The notes under the pieces were generated by a model, which saw only the letters and a list, made by a program, of their open reading frames with translations, made no database searches and was not told the DNA's origin. The position numbers were made by a program, and so were the translations under genes. Positions 1-11,891 of a stretch of 64,000 nucleotides of DNA are shown here, one piece after another; within the stretch, counting starts at the first letter, position 1; every line of letters begins with the position of its first letter. Source of the DNA: Tipula vernalis (lineage: Eukaryota; Arthropoda; Insecta; Diptera; Tipulidae); NCBI GenBank assembly GCA_958295665.1, contig OY282558.1, positions 32,447,045 through 32,511,044 on the forward strand. Direction: 5' to 3'.

Positions 1-3000
1 ATTTCTGTGGCTCATAATTTAATGAATTATAGTAAGGTGATTTTCAAAAAAATCGAATTTCTTACGAAATGTATGGAAATAATCGAGTAATCTAAATGCA
101 CTTAGGCATGCCGATTACAGGCCCTGAAACCTATCGTTAGAGGTATCAAAAACCGTAATCGGAGCATAAATGCAGATTTTAGATTTCTGTGGCTCATAAT
201 TTAATGAATTATAGTAAGGTGATTTTCAAAAAAATCGAATTTCTTACGAAATGTATGGAAATAATCGAGTAATCTAAATGCACTTTGGCATGCCGATTAC
301 AGGCCCTGAAACCTATCGTTAGAGGTATCAAAAACAGTAATCAGAGCATAAATGCAGATTTTAGATTTCTGTGGCTCATAATTTAATGAATTATAGTAAG
401 GTGATTTTAAAAAAAATCGAATTTCTTACGAAATGTATGGAAATAATCGAGTAATCTAAATTCACTTCGGCATGACGATTACAGTTCCCGAAACCTGTCT
501 TAAGAGGTATCAAAAACCGTAATCGGAGCATAAATGCAGATTTTAGATTTCTGTGGCTCATAATTTAATGAATTATAGTAAGGTGATTTTCAAAAAAATC
601 GAATTTCTTACGAAATGTATGGAAATAATCGAGTAATCTAAATGCACTTAGGCATGCCGATTACAGGCCCTGAAACCTATCGTTAGAGGTATCAAAAACC
701 GTAATCGGAGCATAAATGCAGATTTTAGATTTCTGTGGCTCATAATTTAATGAATTATAGTAAGGTGATTTTCAAAAAAATCGAATTTCTTACGAAATGT
801 ATGGAAATAATCGAGTAATCTAAATGCACTTTGGCATGCCGATTACAGGCCCTGAAACCTATCGTTAGAGGTATCAAAAACAGTAATCAGAGCATAAATG
901 CAGATTTTAGATTTCTGTGGCTCATAATTTAATGAATTATAGTAAGGTGATTTTAAAAAAAATCGAATTTCTTACGAAATGTATGGAAATAATCGAGTAA
1001 TCTAAATTCACTTCGGCATGACGATTACAGTTCCCGAAACCTGTCTTAAGAGGTATCAAAAACCGTAATCGGAGCATAAATGCAGATTTTAGATTTCTGT
1101 GGCTCATAATTTAATGAATTATAGTAAGGTGATTTTCAAAAAAATCGAATTTCTTACGAAATGTATGGAAATAATCGAGTAATCTAAATGCACTTAGGCA
1201 TGCCGATTACAGGCCCTGAAACCTATCGTTAGAGGTATCAAAAACCGTAATCGGAGCATAAATGCAGATTTTAGATTTCTGTGGCTCATAATTTAATGAA
1301 TTATAGTAAGGTGATTTTCAAAAAAATCGAATTTCTTACGAAATGTATGGAAATAATCGAGTAATCTAAATGCACTTTGGCATGCCGATTACAGGCCCTG
1401 AAACCTATCGTTAGAGGTATCAAAAACCGTAATCGGAGCATAAATGCAGATTTTAGATTTCTGTAGCTCATAATTTAATGAATTATAGTAAGGTGATTTT
1501 CAAAAAAATCGAATTTCTTACGAAATGTATGGAAATAATCGAGTAATCTAAATGTACTTTGGCATGCCGATTACAGGCCCTGAAACCTATCGTTAGAGGT
1601 ATCAAAAACCGTAATCGGAGCATAAATGCAGATTTTAGATTTCTGTGGCTCATAATTTAATGAATTATAGTAAGGTGGTTTTCAAAAAAATCGAATTTCT
1701 TACGAAATGTATGGAAATAATCGAGTAATCTAAATGCACTTTGGCATGCCGATTACAGGCCCTGAAACCTATCGTTAGAGGTATCAAAAACCGTAATCGG
1801 AGCATAAGTACAGATTTTAGATTTCTGTGGCTCATAATTAAATGAATTATAGTAAGGTGATTTTCAAAAAAATCGAATTTCTTACGAAATATATGGAAAT
1901 AATCGAGTAATCTAAATGCACTTTGGCATGCCGATTACAGGCCCTGAAATCTATCGTTAGAGGTATCAAAAACCGTAATCGGAGCATAAGTACAGATTTT
2001 AGATTTCTGTGGCTCATAATTTAATGAATTATAGTAAGGTGATTTTCAAAAAAATCGAATTTCTTACGAAATGTATGGAAATAATCGAGTAATCTAAATG
2101 TACTTTGGCATGCCGATTACAGGCCCTGAAACCTATCGTTAGAGGTATCAAAAACCGTAATCGGAGCATAAATGCAGATTTTAGATTTCTGTGGCTCATA
2201 ATTTAATGAATTATAGTAAGGTGGTTTTCAAAAAAATCGAATTTCTTACGAAATGTATGGAAATAATCGAGTAATCTAAATGCACTTTGGCATGCCGATT
2301 ACAGGCCCTGAAACCTATCGTTAGAGGTATCAAAAACCGTAATCGGAGCATAAGTACAGATTTTAGATTTCTGTGGCTCATAATTTAATGAATTATAGTA
2401 AGGTGATTTTCAAAAAAATCGAATTTCTTACGAAATGTATGGAAATAATCGAGTAATCTAAATGCACTTTGGCATGCCGATTACAGGCCCTGAAACCTAT
2501 CGTTAGAGGTATCAAAAACCGTAATCGGAGCATAAATGCAGATTTTAGATTTCTGTGGCTCATAATTTAATGAATTATAGTAAAATGATTTTCAAAAAAA
2601 TCGAATTTCTTACGAAATGTATGGAAATAATCGAGTAATCTAAATGCACTTTGGCATGCCGATTACAGGCCCTGAAACCTATCGTTAGAGGTATCAAAAA
2701 CCGTAATCGGAGCATAAGTACAAATTTTAGATTTCTGTGGCTCATAATTTAATGAATTATAGTAAGGTGATTTTCAAAAAAATCGAATTTCTTACGAAAT
2801 GTATGGAAATAATCGAGTAATCTAAATGTACTTTGGCATGCCGATTACAGGCCCTGAAACCTATCGTTAGAGGTATCAAAAACAGTAATCGGAGCATAAA
2901 TGCAGATTTTAGATTTCTGTAGCTCATAATTTAATGAATTATAGTAAAATGATTTTCAAAAAAATCGAATTTCTTACGAAATGTATGGAAATAATCGAGT

Positions 3001-6000
3001 AATCTAAATGCACTTTGGCATGCCGATTACAGGCCCTGAAACCTATCGTTAGAGGTATCAAAAACCGTAATCGGAGCATAAGTACAAATTTTAGATTTCT
3101 GTGGCTCATAATTTAATGAATTATAGTAAGGTGATTTTCAAAAAAATCGAATTTCTTACGAAATGTATGGAAATAATCGAGTAATCTAAATGTACTTTGG
3201 CATGCCGATTACAGGCCCTGAAACCTATCGTTAGAGGTATCAAAAACCGTAATCGGAGCATAAATGCAGATTTTAGATTTCTGTGGCTCATAATTTAATG
3301 AATTATAGTAAGGTGGTTTTCAAAAAAATCGAATTTCTTACGAAATGTATGGAAATAATCGAGTAATCTAAATGCACTTTGGCATGCCGATTACAGGCCC
3401 TGAAACCTATCGTTAAAGGTATCAAAAACCGTAATCGGAGCATAAATGCAGATTTTAGATTTCTGTGGCTCATAATTTAATGAATTATAGTAAAATGATT
3501 TTCAAAAAAATCGAATTTCTTACGAAATGTATGGAAATAATCGAGTAATCTAAATGCACTTTGGCATGCCGATTACAGGCCCTGAAACCTATCGTTAGAG
3601 GTATCAAAAACCGTAATCGGAGCATAAGTACAAATTTTAGATTTCTGTGGCTCATAATTTAATGAATTATAGTAAGGTGATTTTCAAAAAAATCGAATTT
3701 CTTACGAAATGTATGGAAATAATCGAGTAATCTAAATGTACTTTGGCATGCCGATTACAGGCCCTGAAACCTATCGTTAGAGGTATCAAAAACAGTAATC
3801 GGAGCATAAATGCAGATTTTAGATTTCTGTAGCTCATAATTTAATGAATTATAGTAAAATGATTTTCAAAAAAATCGAATTTCTTACGAAATGTATGGAA
3901 ATAATCGAGTAATCTAAATGCACTTTGGCATGCCGATTACAGGCCCTGAAACCTATCGTTAGAGGTATCAAAAACCGTAATCGGAGCATAAGTACAAATT
4001 TTAGATTTCTGTGGCTCATAATTTAATGAATTATAGTAAGGTGATTTTCAAAAAAATCGAATTTCTTACGAAATGTATGGAAATAATCGAGTAATCTAAA
4101 TGTACTTTGGCATGCCGATTACAGGCCCTGAAACCTATCGTTAGAGGTATCAAAAACCGTAATCGGAGCATAAATGCAGATTTTAGATTTCTGTGGCTCA
4201 TAATTTAATGAATTATAGTAAGGTGGTTTTCAAAAAAATCGAATTTCTTACGAAATGTATGGAAATAATCGAGTAATCTAAATGCACTTTGGCATGCCGA
4301 TTACAGGCCCTGAAACCTATCGTTAGAGGTATCAAAAACCGTAATCGGAGCATAAGTACAAATTTTAGATTTCTGTGGCTCATAATTTAATGAATTATAG
4401 TAAGGTGATTTTCAAAAAAATCGAATTTCTTACGAAATGTATGGAAATAATCGAGTAATCTAAATGTACTTTGGCATGCCGATTACAGGCCCTGAAACCT
4501 ATCGTTAGAGGTATCAAAAACCGTAATCGGAGCATAAATGCAGATTTTAGATTTCTGTGGCTCATAATTTAATGAATTATAGTAAGGTGGTTTTCAAAAA
4601 AATCGAATTTCTTACGAAATGTATGGAAATAATCGAGTAATCTAAATGCACTTTGGCATGCTGATTACAGGCCCTGAAACCTATCGTTAGAGGTATCAAA
4701 AACCGTAATCGGAGCACAAATGCAGATTTTAGATTTCTGTGGCTCATAATTTAATGAATTATAGTAAGGTGATTTTCAAAAAAATCGAATTTCTTACGAA
4801 ATGTATGGAAATAATCGAGTCATCTAAATGTACTTTGGCATGCCGATTACAGGCCCTGAAACCTATCGTTAGAGGTATCAAAAACAGTAATCGGAGCATA
4901 AATGCAGATTTTAGATTTCTGTAGCTCATAATTTAATGAATTATAGTAAGGTGATTTTCAAAAAAATCGAATTTCTTACGAAATGTATGGAAATAATCGA
5001 GTAATCTAAATGCACTTTGGCATGCTGATTACAGGCCCTGAAACCTATCGTTAGAGGTATCAAAAACCGTAATCGGAGCATAAATGCAGATTTTAGATTT
5101 CTGTGGCTCATAATTTAATGAATTATAGTAAGGTGATTTTCAAAAAAATCGAATTTCTTACGAAATGTATGGAAATAATCGAGTCATCTAAATGTACTTT
5201 GGCATGCCGATTACAGGCCCTGAAACCTATCGTTAGAGGTATCAAAAACAGTAATCGGAGCATAAATGCAGATTTTAGATTTCTGTAGCTCATAATTTAA
5301 TGAATTATAGTAAGGTGATTTTCAAAAAAATCGAATTTCTTACGAAATGTATGGAAATAATCGAGTAATCTAAATGCACTTTGGCATGCCGATTACAGGC
5401 CCTGAAACCTATCGTTAGAGGTATCAAAAACCGTAATCGGAGCATAAGTACAGATTTTAGATTTCTGTGGCTCATAATTAAATGAATTATAGTAAGGTGA
5501 TTTTCAAAAAAATCGAATTTCTTACGAAATATATGGAAATAATCGAGTAATCTAAATGCACTTTGGCATGCCGATTACAGGCCCTGAAATCTATCGTTAG
5601 AGGTATCAAAAACCGTAATCGGAGCATAAGTACAGATTTTAGATTTCTGTGGCTCATAATTTAATGAATTATAGTAAGGTGATTTTCAAAAAAATCGAAT
5701 TTCTTACGAAATGTATGGAAATAATCGAGTAATCTAAATGCACTTTGGCATGCCGATTACAGGCCCTGAAACCTATCGTTAGAGGTATCAAAAACCGTAA
5801 TCGGAGCATAAATGCAGATTTTAGATTTCTGTGGCTCATAATTTAATGAATTATAGTAAGGTGATTTTCAAAAAAATCGAATTTCTTACGAAATGTATGG
5901 AAATAATCGAGTAATCTAAATGCACTTTGGCATGCCGATTACAGGCCCTGAAACCTATCGTTAGAGGTATCAAAAACCGTAATCGGAGCATAAATGCAGA

Positions 6001-6370
6001 TTTTAGATTTCTGTGGCTCATAATTTAATGAATTATAGTAAAATGATTTTCAAAAAAATCGAATTTCTTACGAAATGTATGGAAATAATCGAGTAATCTA
6101 AATGCACTTTGGCATGCCGATTACAGGCCCTGAAACCTATCGTTAGAGGTATCAAAAACCGTAATCGGAGCATAAGTACAAATTTTAGATTTCTGTGGCT
6201 CATAATTTAATGAATTATAGTAAGGTGATTTTCAAAAAAATCGAATTTCTTACGAAATGTATGGAAATAATCGAGTAATCTAAATGCACTTTGGCATGCC
6301 GATTACAGGCCCTGAAACCTATCGTTAGAGGTATCAAAAACCGTAATCGGAGCATAAGTACAGATTTTAG
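1..6370. repeat. 182-bp satellite array with higher-order repeats
   Basis: Thirty-five head-to-tail units of 182 bp fill this stretch; each begins near ATTTCTGTGGCTCATAATTT and contains the 8-bp palindrome GGCATGCC. Unit starts fit 1+182n to the base through 6371. Marker variants reveal higher-order structure. A three-unit block (546 bp) at 1-546 recurs at 547-1092. A five-unit block (910 bp) at 2549-3458 recurs at 3459-4368. A two-unit block (364 bp) at 4733-5096 recurs at 5097-5460. The variant unit at 1821 recurs at 5461, exactly 20 units later. The array is cut by the window edge, so its full length is unknown. Open frames of 61 codons inside it (for example at 4739 and 5103) lack an ATG start and are by-products of the repeat. 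Confidence 0.97.
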
Positions 6371-6485
6371 ATTTCAGTGGCTCATAATTTAGTGAATTAT
6401 AGTAAGGTGATTTTCAAAAGAATCGATATTTTCTATCAAATGTACGGAAAGCAATCTAAATACGCCCTGACATGATAATTACACG
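6371..6485. repeat. diverged last satellite unit at array edge
   Basis: The 36th unit starts at 6371 in register but carries a T to A change in its first ten bases. From about 6410 it collects substitutions and deletions (AAAGAATCGATATTTTC in place of the usual AAAAAATCGAATTTC). Similarity to the monomer fades out by about 6485, near ATGATAATTACACGC. This is the usual decay at the edge of a satellite, where unequal exchange no longer homogenises the copies. Confidence 0.8.
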
Positions 6486-8356
6486 CAATCGAGCGATTAA
6501 TTGTGCATCGTGTACAAATATTTCATTGAAATACAACAAGAAAAGTAAATTTGGGACTCTTCAAATTTTGAGTTGATTCTCAAGCCAGGTTTTCTGACCT
6601 AACCGATAGATGCCATGTAGCTAATATTCTCTACTTACATTTAGGTATAATGCTCTATTAATTGGCTCTAACTTTTACCGTATATGGAGTTTGCTATCCG
6701 GAGAGCCACTTTATTTTGACGGTTCTCGACAGCTTGCTCACAATAGCGAATAACATAATGCATAATTATTATTAATGCGAACAGGGAGCTGCAATGTGGA
6801 GCGCAGTTTCACTTTTGTATTTTATTTCATTTTTCTCGAGAATTCTTTCGTTTTTCAGGTTTTCTTTGTGTTTAACCCGATAAAGACAATTAATACAATT
6901 TGTGTTGGTTTTGAATAAAATAATGTTTCCACTGGACAAATGATGGAAGCCTAAAACCTCATGCAGCACAGTCCAGAATATTACCAGTCCACCAACCGAC
7001 TTACTGACAGGGTGTATAATTTTTTATTTATATACAGAGAACGTCGGGTACGGAGTCCATAGAATAACCACAGTACGACTCCATTTTGCTCCCTTGTCGT
7101 AGAAAGCACAAAAAGTAATTAAAATGTCTGATACAAATTACATCTACCGTATACACGCGTACTCTAATCAAAGGAAATTGTAAATAAAAACAATTTCCGT
7201 TCCTCCCAGATTTTAATTAATGAAAATTAAAATAATTTTTTCTTTTTGTTAATTCCAATTGTTGGACTTTTTTGTAATTTTGTAAATTTTTTATTTGATT
7301 TTATTAGAAAATCGTAATTTTTATTACTTACTCGTATACTTACTTTACTTACTTAGGGTACGTTACGTACTCTACTCAATTGCAAAATATACAATTAAAT
7401 TTATACATTTTCTTGTTCCTCTTCTTATTCCTATATTTTGCTTAAGATGATAATTAAATGGAAACAAAAAATAAAAAATAAAAAATTTCAAGTTATATTT
7501 ATGTTTATTATCTAAGATATAAGCGCAAAGTTAATTTCGACCGAATAAATGCAAACAGTACAAAATGAAGTTATTCAAATCGAAAGAGGTTTTCATTATT
7601 CCTTAGCGATCATTAAGTCCCTATTTTTTAAGTGTAATGGATTCGCATAAATCTAGATACGCTTTTAATTAATTCAAATCACATTCGGATTTTTTTTTTT
7701 TATTGTTTTGTTTAAAATTCTAATCGCACTTAAGCCACAACGAGAAAAAACAAGATTTCACATCAAATGTACGTTTATGGAAATATTTATTACGTTTGGG
7801 TTTGACCGACAAAAACGATACGAATCATGATTATGTGCAATTAGATGTAATGGATTAACATAACAAAAATATTTTGAAATTTTAAAATGGCGGGTTGTAA
7901 TTAAACCACTGTAAATTCTAAATTGTTATTATTCGTCGATAAATTAAGATTAAATAAAAGGACAAAACTTAACTCATTATATGAGTAATACCACTCCACA
8001 GGGACTAATAAATGTTATCGATTGGTTAATTAAAATGGATTTGCACCAAATATTTCGAAAGTCCATTGAAATCGAATGTTTAGCATACAAAATATAAATG
8101 TATGAACCCAACCTCTCTCTGTACACAGTACGGATACCCGTCTTATTTTATTACTTGAATTATCTTTTATTAAACGAAGAAAACATAAAAAGCATATTTT
8201 TAATTTTAAAAGTTTGACAAATAAAAAATTGTTATGTCCCAAGGGATGAATTATAACATTCTACTTCTAAATCGTTTTAAATTTAAATTTGGCCCCTATT
8301 AACAACAAAAAATGAAAATAACTAACTCGTCTTTTATCTATTTCGTATCTACATAG
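6486..8356. other. AT-rich noncoding DNA, presumed intron of the plus-strand prickle paralogue
   Basis: No exon, tRNA or transposon was recognised here. In particular there is no match to the PET-domain exon that precedes LIM1 in the minus-strand paralogue. Because the LIM1 exon at 8357 starts with the second cysteine of the first zinc site, an upstream exon must exist, and this stretch is most simply intronic. Short open frames at 6772-6969 and 8030-8242 on the minus strand show no recognisable protein. Confidence 0.6.
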
Positions 8357-8560
8357 TGTGAGGAACCATTTTCGATGGGCGATATGGCGGTTTTTGCGTC
8401 ACGATTTGGACCACATCATGCATGGCATCCGGCCTGCTTTAAATGCGATATATGCAAAGAGATTTTAGTCGATTTGATATATTTCCATCGAGAAGGACGA
8501 CTCTATTGTGGACGACATCATGCCGAAACACTAAAACCAAGATGTTCAGCTTGTGATGAG
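8357..8560 (+). CDS. exon: LIM1 of the plus-strand prickle paralogue
   Basis: A 204-bp, phase 0-0 exon follows an acceptor ending ACATAG and ends at GATGAG before GTAATA. It reads [20 protein letters not shown] and continues through [20 protein letters not shown] to [18 protein letters not shown]. It has exactly the same length and boundaries as the minus-strand LIM1 exon (14055-13852). The first LIM1 cysteine must come from the missing upstream exon, as in the paralogue, where the junction reads ACEG then CEEP. Confidence 0.95.
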
Positions 8561-10613
8561 GTAATATTTATTTGGGCATCGATTTTTTATTTTTTTTTTT
8601 CTATGGCCATTAATCTAAAATACCATTTTCCATCGTCTTTTGTGTCATCGTTAAGTTTTCTTATCATATCATTAAATGATGATCCTTTTTTCTTTTGTGT
8701 TATTATAGTACGAGCTCTAAAGTTGTGTTATGTATGTATGTACGAAGTATATCCCATCGTTGTAATAAAATATCATTAATCCTTACAACTTATAAAGCAT
8801 TTTAATCCACATTGATGTATCGACGCTCGTTTATATATTTTTCCCAATTTTCTTTTTGTTGTTCCCCGCAACACAAAAGTCCATTAATTTAATCCGAAAC
8901 ACTTAGAAGGATGGAAAATATAGTTTGTTCCCAAATTTAAAATATTTCATCTTAATTTTATGAAATAATTGTATCCGACATACACAAAATGAAAAAGGGG
9001 AACAAATATCGTCCCCCTCTACTTTCAGTCGTGTAATTTTTTCAATGGTGATGACAAACATTTATCATTACAATTTTTAAAATTGTGGGGGATACCTTTA
9101 TTTACCTGCTTCTTTAATTTTACCCTTCAAAAGTGAATAAAATTTCTATTTTGGTATACCGTTACAGATTATACTTGCTGATGAGTGTACTGAAGCAGAG
9201 GGAAGAGCATGGCACATGAAACATTTCGCATGTTTTGAGTGCGAGAAACAACTTGGCGGACAACGGTATATAATGCGAGAAGGTAAACCATATTGTCTGA
9301 CATGTTTTGATACTATGTTTGCCGAATATTGTGACTACTGTGGTGAACCAATTGGTGTCGATCAAGGCCAAATGAGTCATGACGGACAACATTGGCATGC
9401 AACAGATAATTGTTTCTCGTGCAGCACATGCCGGTGTTCGTTACTAGGTCGGCCATTTTTACCAAAGCGTGGCTCAATATTTTGTTCGATTGCGTGCAGC
9501 AAAGGAGAACCACCGACAAATTCGGATAATTTAAAATTGCACGTATTACGAAATCGATCACACAATAATTTAGCGTATGAACATGATCTGCCCGTAGGAT
9601 CACAAACGTTAAAAAGCCCTAAAATGGGTAGACGCGCTTTACAACGAATGGTGATACCAGAAGCGTCGCCAATACTAAAACGACGTATTGAAGAAGCTAC
9701 ATCCAAACCACAACCAATACCTGGATTTAGACTGTCGGCGAGAATTGAAACGCCAATAACCGTAGTGGCTCCAATTAGCAAAAGTTTAGATAGAGCGTTG
9801 TTAGAACGTAATTTAGAAAAATTTATAGCCCAACATAGTGAAACGTCACCCGACTTCCAAAGACTGATGTCAAAAGACCGGAGTCGTGAGCCGCTCGACT
9901 TAACGGACCTGGGACTGCACATCGACAGCTGGAAACCACAAATCAAAAATACTTCCAATGAAAATAATTCTTCCAATAAATTGGCTAGTTTTGAACCCGC
10001 CATGACCTCATCAATGCCTGAATTAGCGGCTAATTTAAAAGGTGCCGCCGCCAATCATGATACGAGTTTGGTCACCTCTCCCGAAGATATCCCGCTAGAT
10101 GTGGAACCAAATAATACCGAACTTGAACAAACCAGTCCCGGTGATGAACAACAACAACCACAACAACAACCAGTACAAATACGATCCAAATCTAAAGGCG
10201 TCCGATTTCTAGGCGATTTTAAAGATTCACTGCCACGGTCAAAAAGTTATGGGGGCCGACCGAAAAATACCACCACAAATACCACCTGTAAAAATCGTAA
10301 TCGACGAAATCATCGGAAAAATGCATCACGACACCAAAAACGACAGGAACATACTAAATCAATGCCATCCACGTCTAAAGATATTCCATGCACAACCAGC
10401 CATAAAATCGCAAGCGATTCAGAAACCACAAGCTCATGTTCAACATGTTCATCATCATCGTCGAGCTCAGATGATGCATACGAATTGCCACAGCGGCGAC
10501 ATTATGGTGGCGTTCGTGTAAGTTATGTTCCTAATGATGCGTTGGCGCATGCACGACGTCGCAAACAAGAAGCGGAGGGAGATAAGGACAATAAGAATTG
10601 CGTACTTTCTTGA
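8357..10613 (+). CDS. prickle-family PET/LIM protein (prickle or espinas), 3' part
   Basis: Two joined exons (8357-8560 and 9168-10613) encode 549 residues of a Prickle-type planar-cell-polarity adaptor. Order: most of LIM1, LIM2 with the [11 protein letters not shown] core, LIM3 with the [20 protein letters not shown] core, a low-complexity linker, then three blocks shared with the minus-strand paralogue ([52 protein letters not shown]) and a C-terminal CAAX box, CVLS, expected to be farnesylated and to tether the protein to membranes. Family knowledge: Prickle proteins act with Van Gogh/Strabismus on the proximal cortex and antagonise Frizzled-Dishevelled signalling. The PET domain and true start lie outside the visible exons; the ATG at 8375 is internal to LIM1. 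Drosophila has prickle and espinas side by side; which of the two this is cannot be settled by eye. Confidence 0.93.
8561..9167 (+). other. intron between LIM1 and LIM2-3 exons
   Basis: 607-bp phase-0 intron, GTAATA at the donor and TACCGTTACAG at the acceptor. The paralogue has an intron at the same codon boundary (13534-13851, 318 bp). The reading frame stays open for some 70 codons into the intron by chance. No other feature was seen. Confidence 0.9.
9168..10613 (+). CDS. exon: LIM2, LIM3 and C-terminus of the plus-strand prickle paralogue
   Basis: A 1446-bp terminal exon encodes 481 residues plus TGA. It starts [20 protein letters not shown], completing the LIM1-LIM2 link. LIM2 and LIM3 keep their zinc-binding Cys/His pattern, ending ...[11 protein letters not shown]. 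The tail carries a Gln-rich run near 10150-10180, basic [13 protein letters not shown], a Ser run and the CAAX box. Unlike the paralogue, the conserved stretch [13 protein letters not shown] runs into [18 protein letters not shown] without an intron. Confidence 0.96.
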   Translation: MILADECTEAEGRAWHMKHFACFECEKQLGGQRYIMREGKPYCLTCFDTMFAEYCDYCGEPIGVDQGQMSHDGQHWHATDNCFSCSTCRCSLLGRPFLPKRGSIFCSIACSKGEPPTNSDNLKLHVLRNRSHNNLAYEHDLPVGSQTLKSPKMGRRALQRMVIPEASPILKRRIEEATSKPQPIPGFRLSARIETPITVVAPISKSLDRALLERNLEKFIAQHSETSPDFQRLMSKDRSREPLDLTDLGLHIDSWKPQIKNTSNENNSSNKLASFEPAMTSSMPELAANLKGAAANHDTSLVTSPEDIPLDVEPNNTELEQTSPGDEQQQPQQQPVQIRSKSKGVRFLGDFKDSLPRSKSYGGRPKNTTTNTTCKNRNRRNHRKNASRHQKRQEHTKSMPSTSKDIPCTTSHKIASDSETTSSCSTCSSSSSSSDDAYELPQRRHYGGVRVSYVPNDALAHARRRKQEAEGDKDNKNCVLS

Positions 10614-10650
10614 TTTAATTACAAAAAGCCGCGTTTTACTCAAAATAGCA

Positions 10651-10680
10651 TGTGTGTGTGTGTGAGTGTGTGTGCGAGTG
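10651..10680. repeat. (GT)n microsatellite in the 3' UTR
   Basis: An interrupted TG repeat starts 38 bp after the stop codon of the plus-strand prickle paralogue, so it is probably transcribed in its 3' UTR. Confidence 0.9.
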
Positions 10681-10693
10681 TTCAAAATAAGTA

Positions 10694-10723
10694 AATAAAT
10701 AGATATTTTTATAATATAATAAA
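10694..10723 (+). terminator. candidate polyadenylation signals of the plus-strand prickle paralogue
   Basis: AATAAA occurs at 10694-10699 and again at 10718-10723, 81 and 105 bp after the stop. Further AATAAA-like hexamers follow near 10785 and 10812. In DNA this AT-rich the motif is common by chance, so the used site is uncertain. Confidence 0.45.
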
Positions 10724-11185
10724 AAATTTTAAACAAAGTTTAAATTATGTATATAAGTTTGTCAAATTTTAAATTAAAATTTGTGAATAAAAAATTTATA
10801 TAAATTAAAAAAAATAAAACGATTTTTACTCACCAATTTTCCCAAATTCTCAGTGTTTAAAAAACGCAATTTTTTTTTAAAATTATTTATTTATAAAATA
10901 ATAAACCAATTTAAACATAATCGCTAAATTAAATTAAATATAAAATATATAATTAAATTCTTCTATGTCTTTGGACTTGCAAAAAAAACATTTTTTATTT
11001 TTTAAATTATTATTTGCATAATTTATTTATTTATGTATGTATTAGTATTTGAGATTTGTACAAAATAATTAAAAAATAATTTAATTTACACAAACATTAA
11101 TAATTAGAAATTATAAGAATTTGATGAGTCAACAATTATTTATTATTTTATTGGCAATTTATGAAGCGCATTTTTAACTATTAAA

Positions 11186-11198
11186 GGGGGGGGGGGGG
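11186..11198. repeat. 13-nt poly-G run
   Basis: Thirteen consecutive G in the intergenic strip between the two 3' ends, very unlike the surrounding AT-rich sequence. Confidence 0.95.
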
Positions 11199-11842
11199 CT
11201 TATTCCATTTTGATAGAACATTTTGTTCAAAAATTTCTAAAAATTGGTTTTGATTGACATTTATTCTGTTAATTAATTTTGCGATGCAGTTGAATTTTGT
11301 GACACAGCAACAATAAGGTAGGTCACATGAGTATTAGAGCCCAAACTGCGATACCGGGAGAAGAGATTGACTTTTATTTTAATTTTGTAACGTCGCTAAA
11401 TTTCGCCTACATTAAATATGGATGAATATGATTCCAAAAATAATAATAATCTTTTCTTATTTATAATTTATCGCTTAATAATCTAATATTTAATTACAAT
11501 TAATTTAATTAATAATCCAAAATGATATGACAATTTTGCAACAAAATGATCTTAATTTAAATTTGAAATGATTGATATAAAGCTTTTCACGTAGAAATTT
11601 GATGATACAATTATTAAATTAAAATATTGCCTAGATAACAAAATAAAAATTATAATCAGTCAGCCATTAATTCTCTCAATATTTGATTGAATATTTAATT
11701 GTATGTACAATTTATTGTATACGTAGAGTGTAGTTTGGTAGCAAGTCATCCACCCCATGGTTAAACTTAAAATATTGAAACCAAACTTTAAGCTTTAATT
11801 ACAACAACTATATTTGATATAAAGCACAAAATATGATTTTAA

Positions 11843-11848
11843 TTTATT
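11843..11848 (-). terminator. candidate polyadenylation signal of the minus-strand prickle gene
   Basis: TTTATT on the plus strand is AATAAA on the minus strand, 44 bp past the TGA at 11892-11894. A second copy lies at 11711-11716. Either could serve; no transcript evidence is available. Confidence 0.4.
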
Positions 11849-11891
11849 TTCGACGGGTGCACGAGCACATGAATACGCGATTAAACCACCC

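Larger units (their letters stand above)
10614..11891. other. convergent 3' intergenic region
   Basis: 1278 bp separate the stop codons of the two tail-to-tail prickle paralogues. It should hold both 3' UTRs. It contains a GT-rich microsatellite (10651-10680), several AATAAA signals on the plus strand, TTTATT (AATAAA on minus) near the other stop, and a run of 13 G. No gene was seen. Confidence 0.85.

Noticed and set aside
4739..5288. Two identical 61-codon open frames
   Set aside because: They are the same satellite unit two periods apart, rely on a GTG start, and exist only because one variant (TCATCT) removes a stop. They are not genes.
1..6370. CRISPR array or tandem gene family
   Set aside because: The 182-bp units are contiguous with no unique spacers and no conserved reading frame.
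8375..8779. 134-codon frame starting at ATG 8375
   Set aside because: Its first 62 codons are the LIM1 exon; the rest is intron read-through after the GTAATA donor. The ATG is internal to the domain.
9313..10054. Long minus-strand frames opposite the LIM2-3 exon
   Set aside because: They are antisense shadows of a conserved coding exon and resemble no protein.
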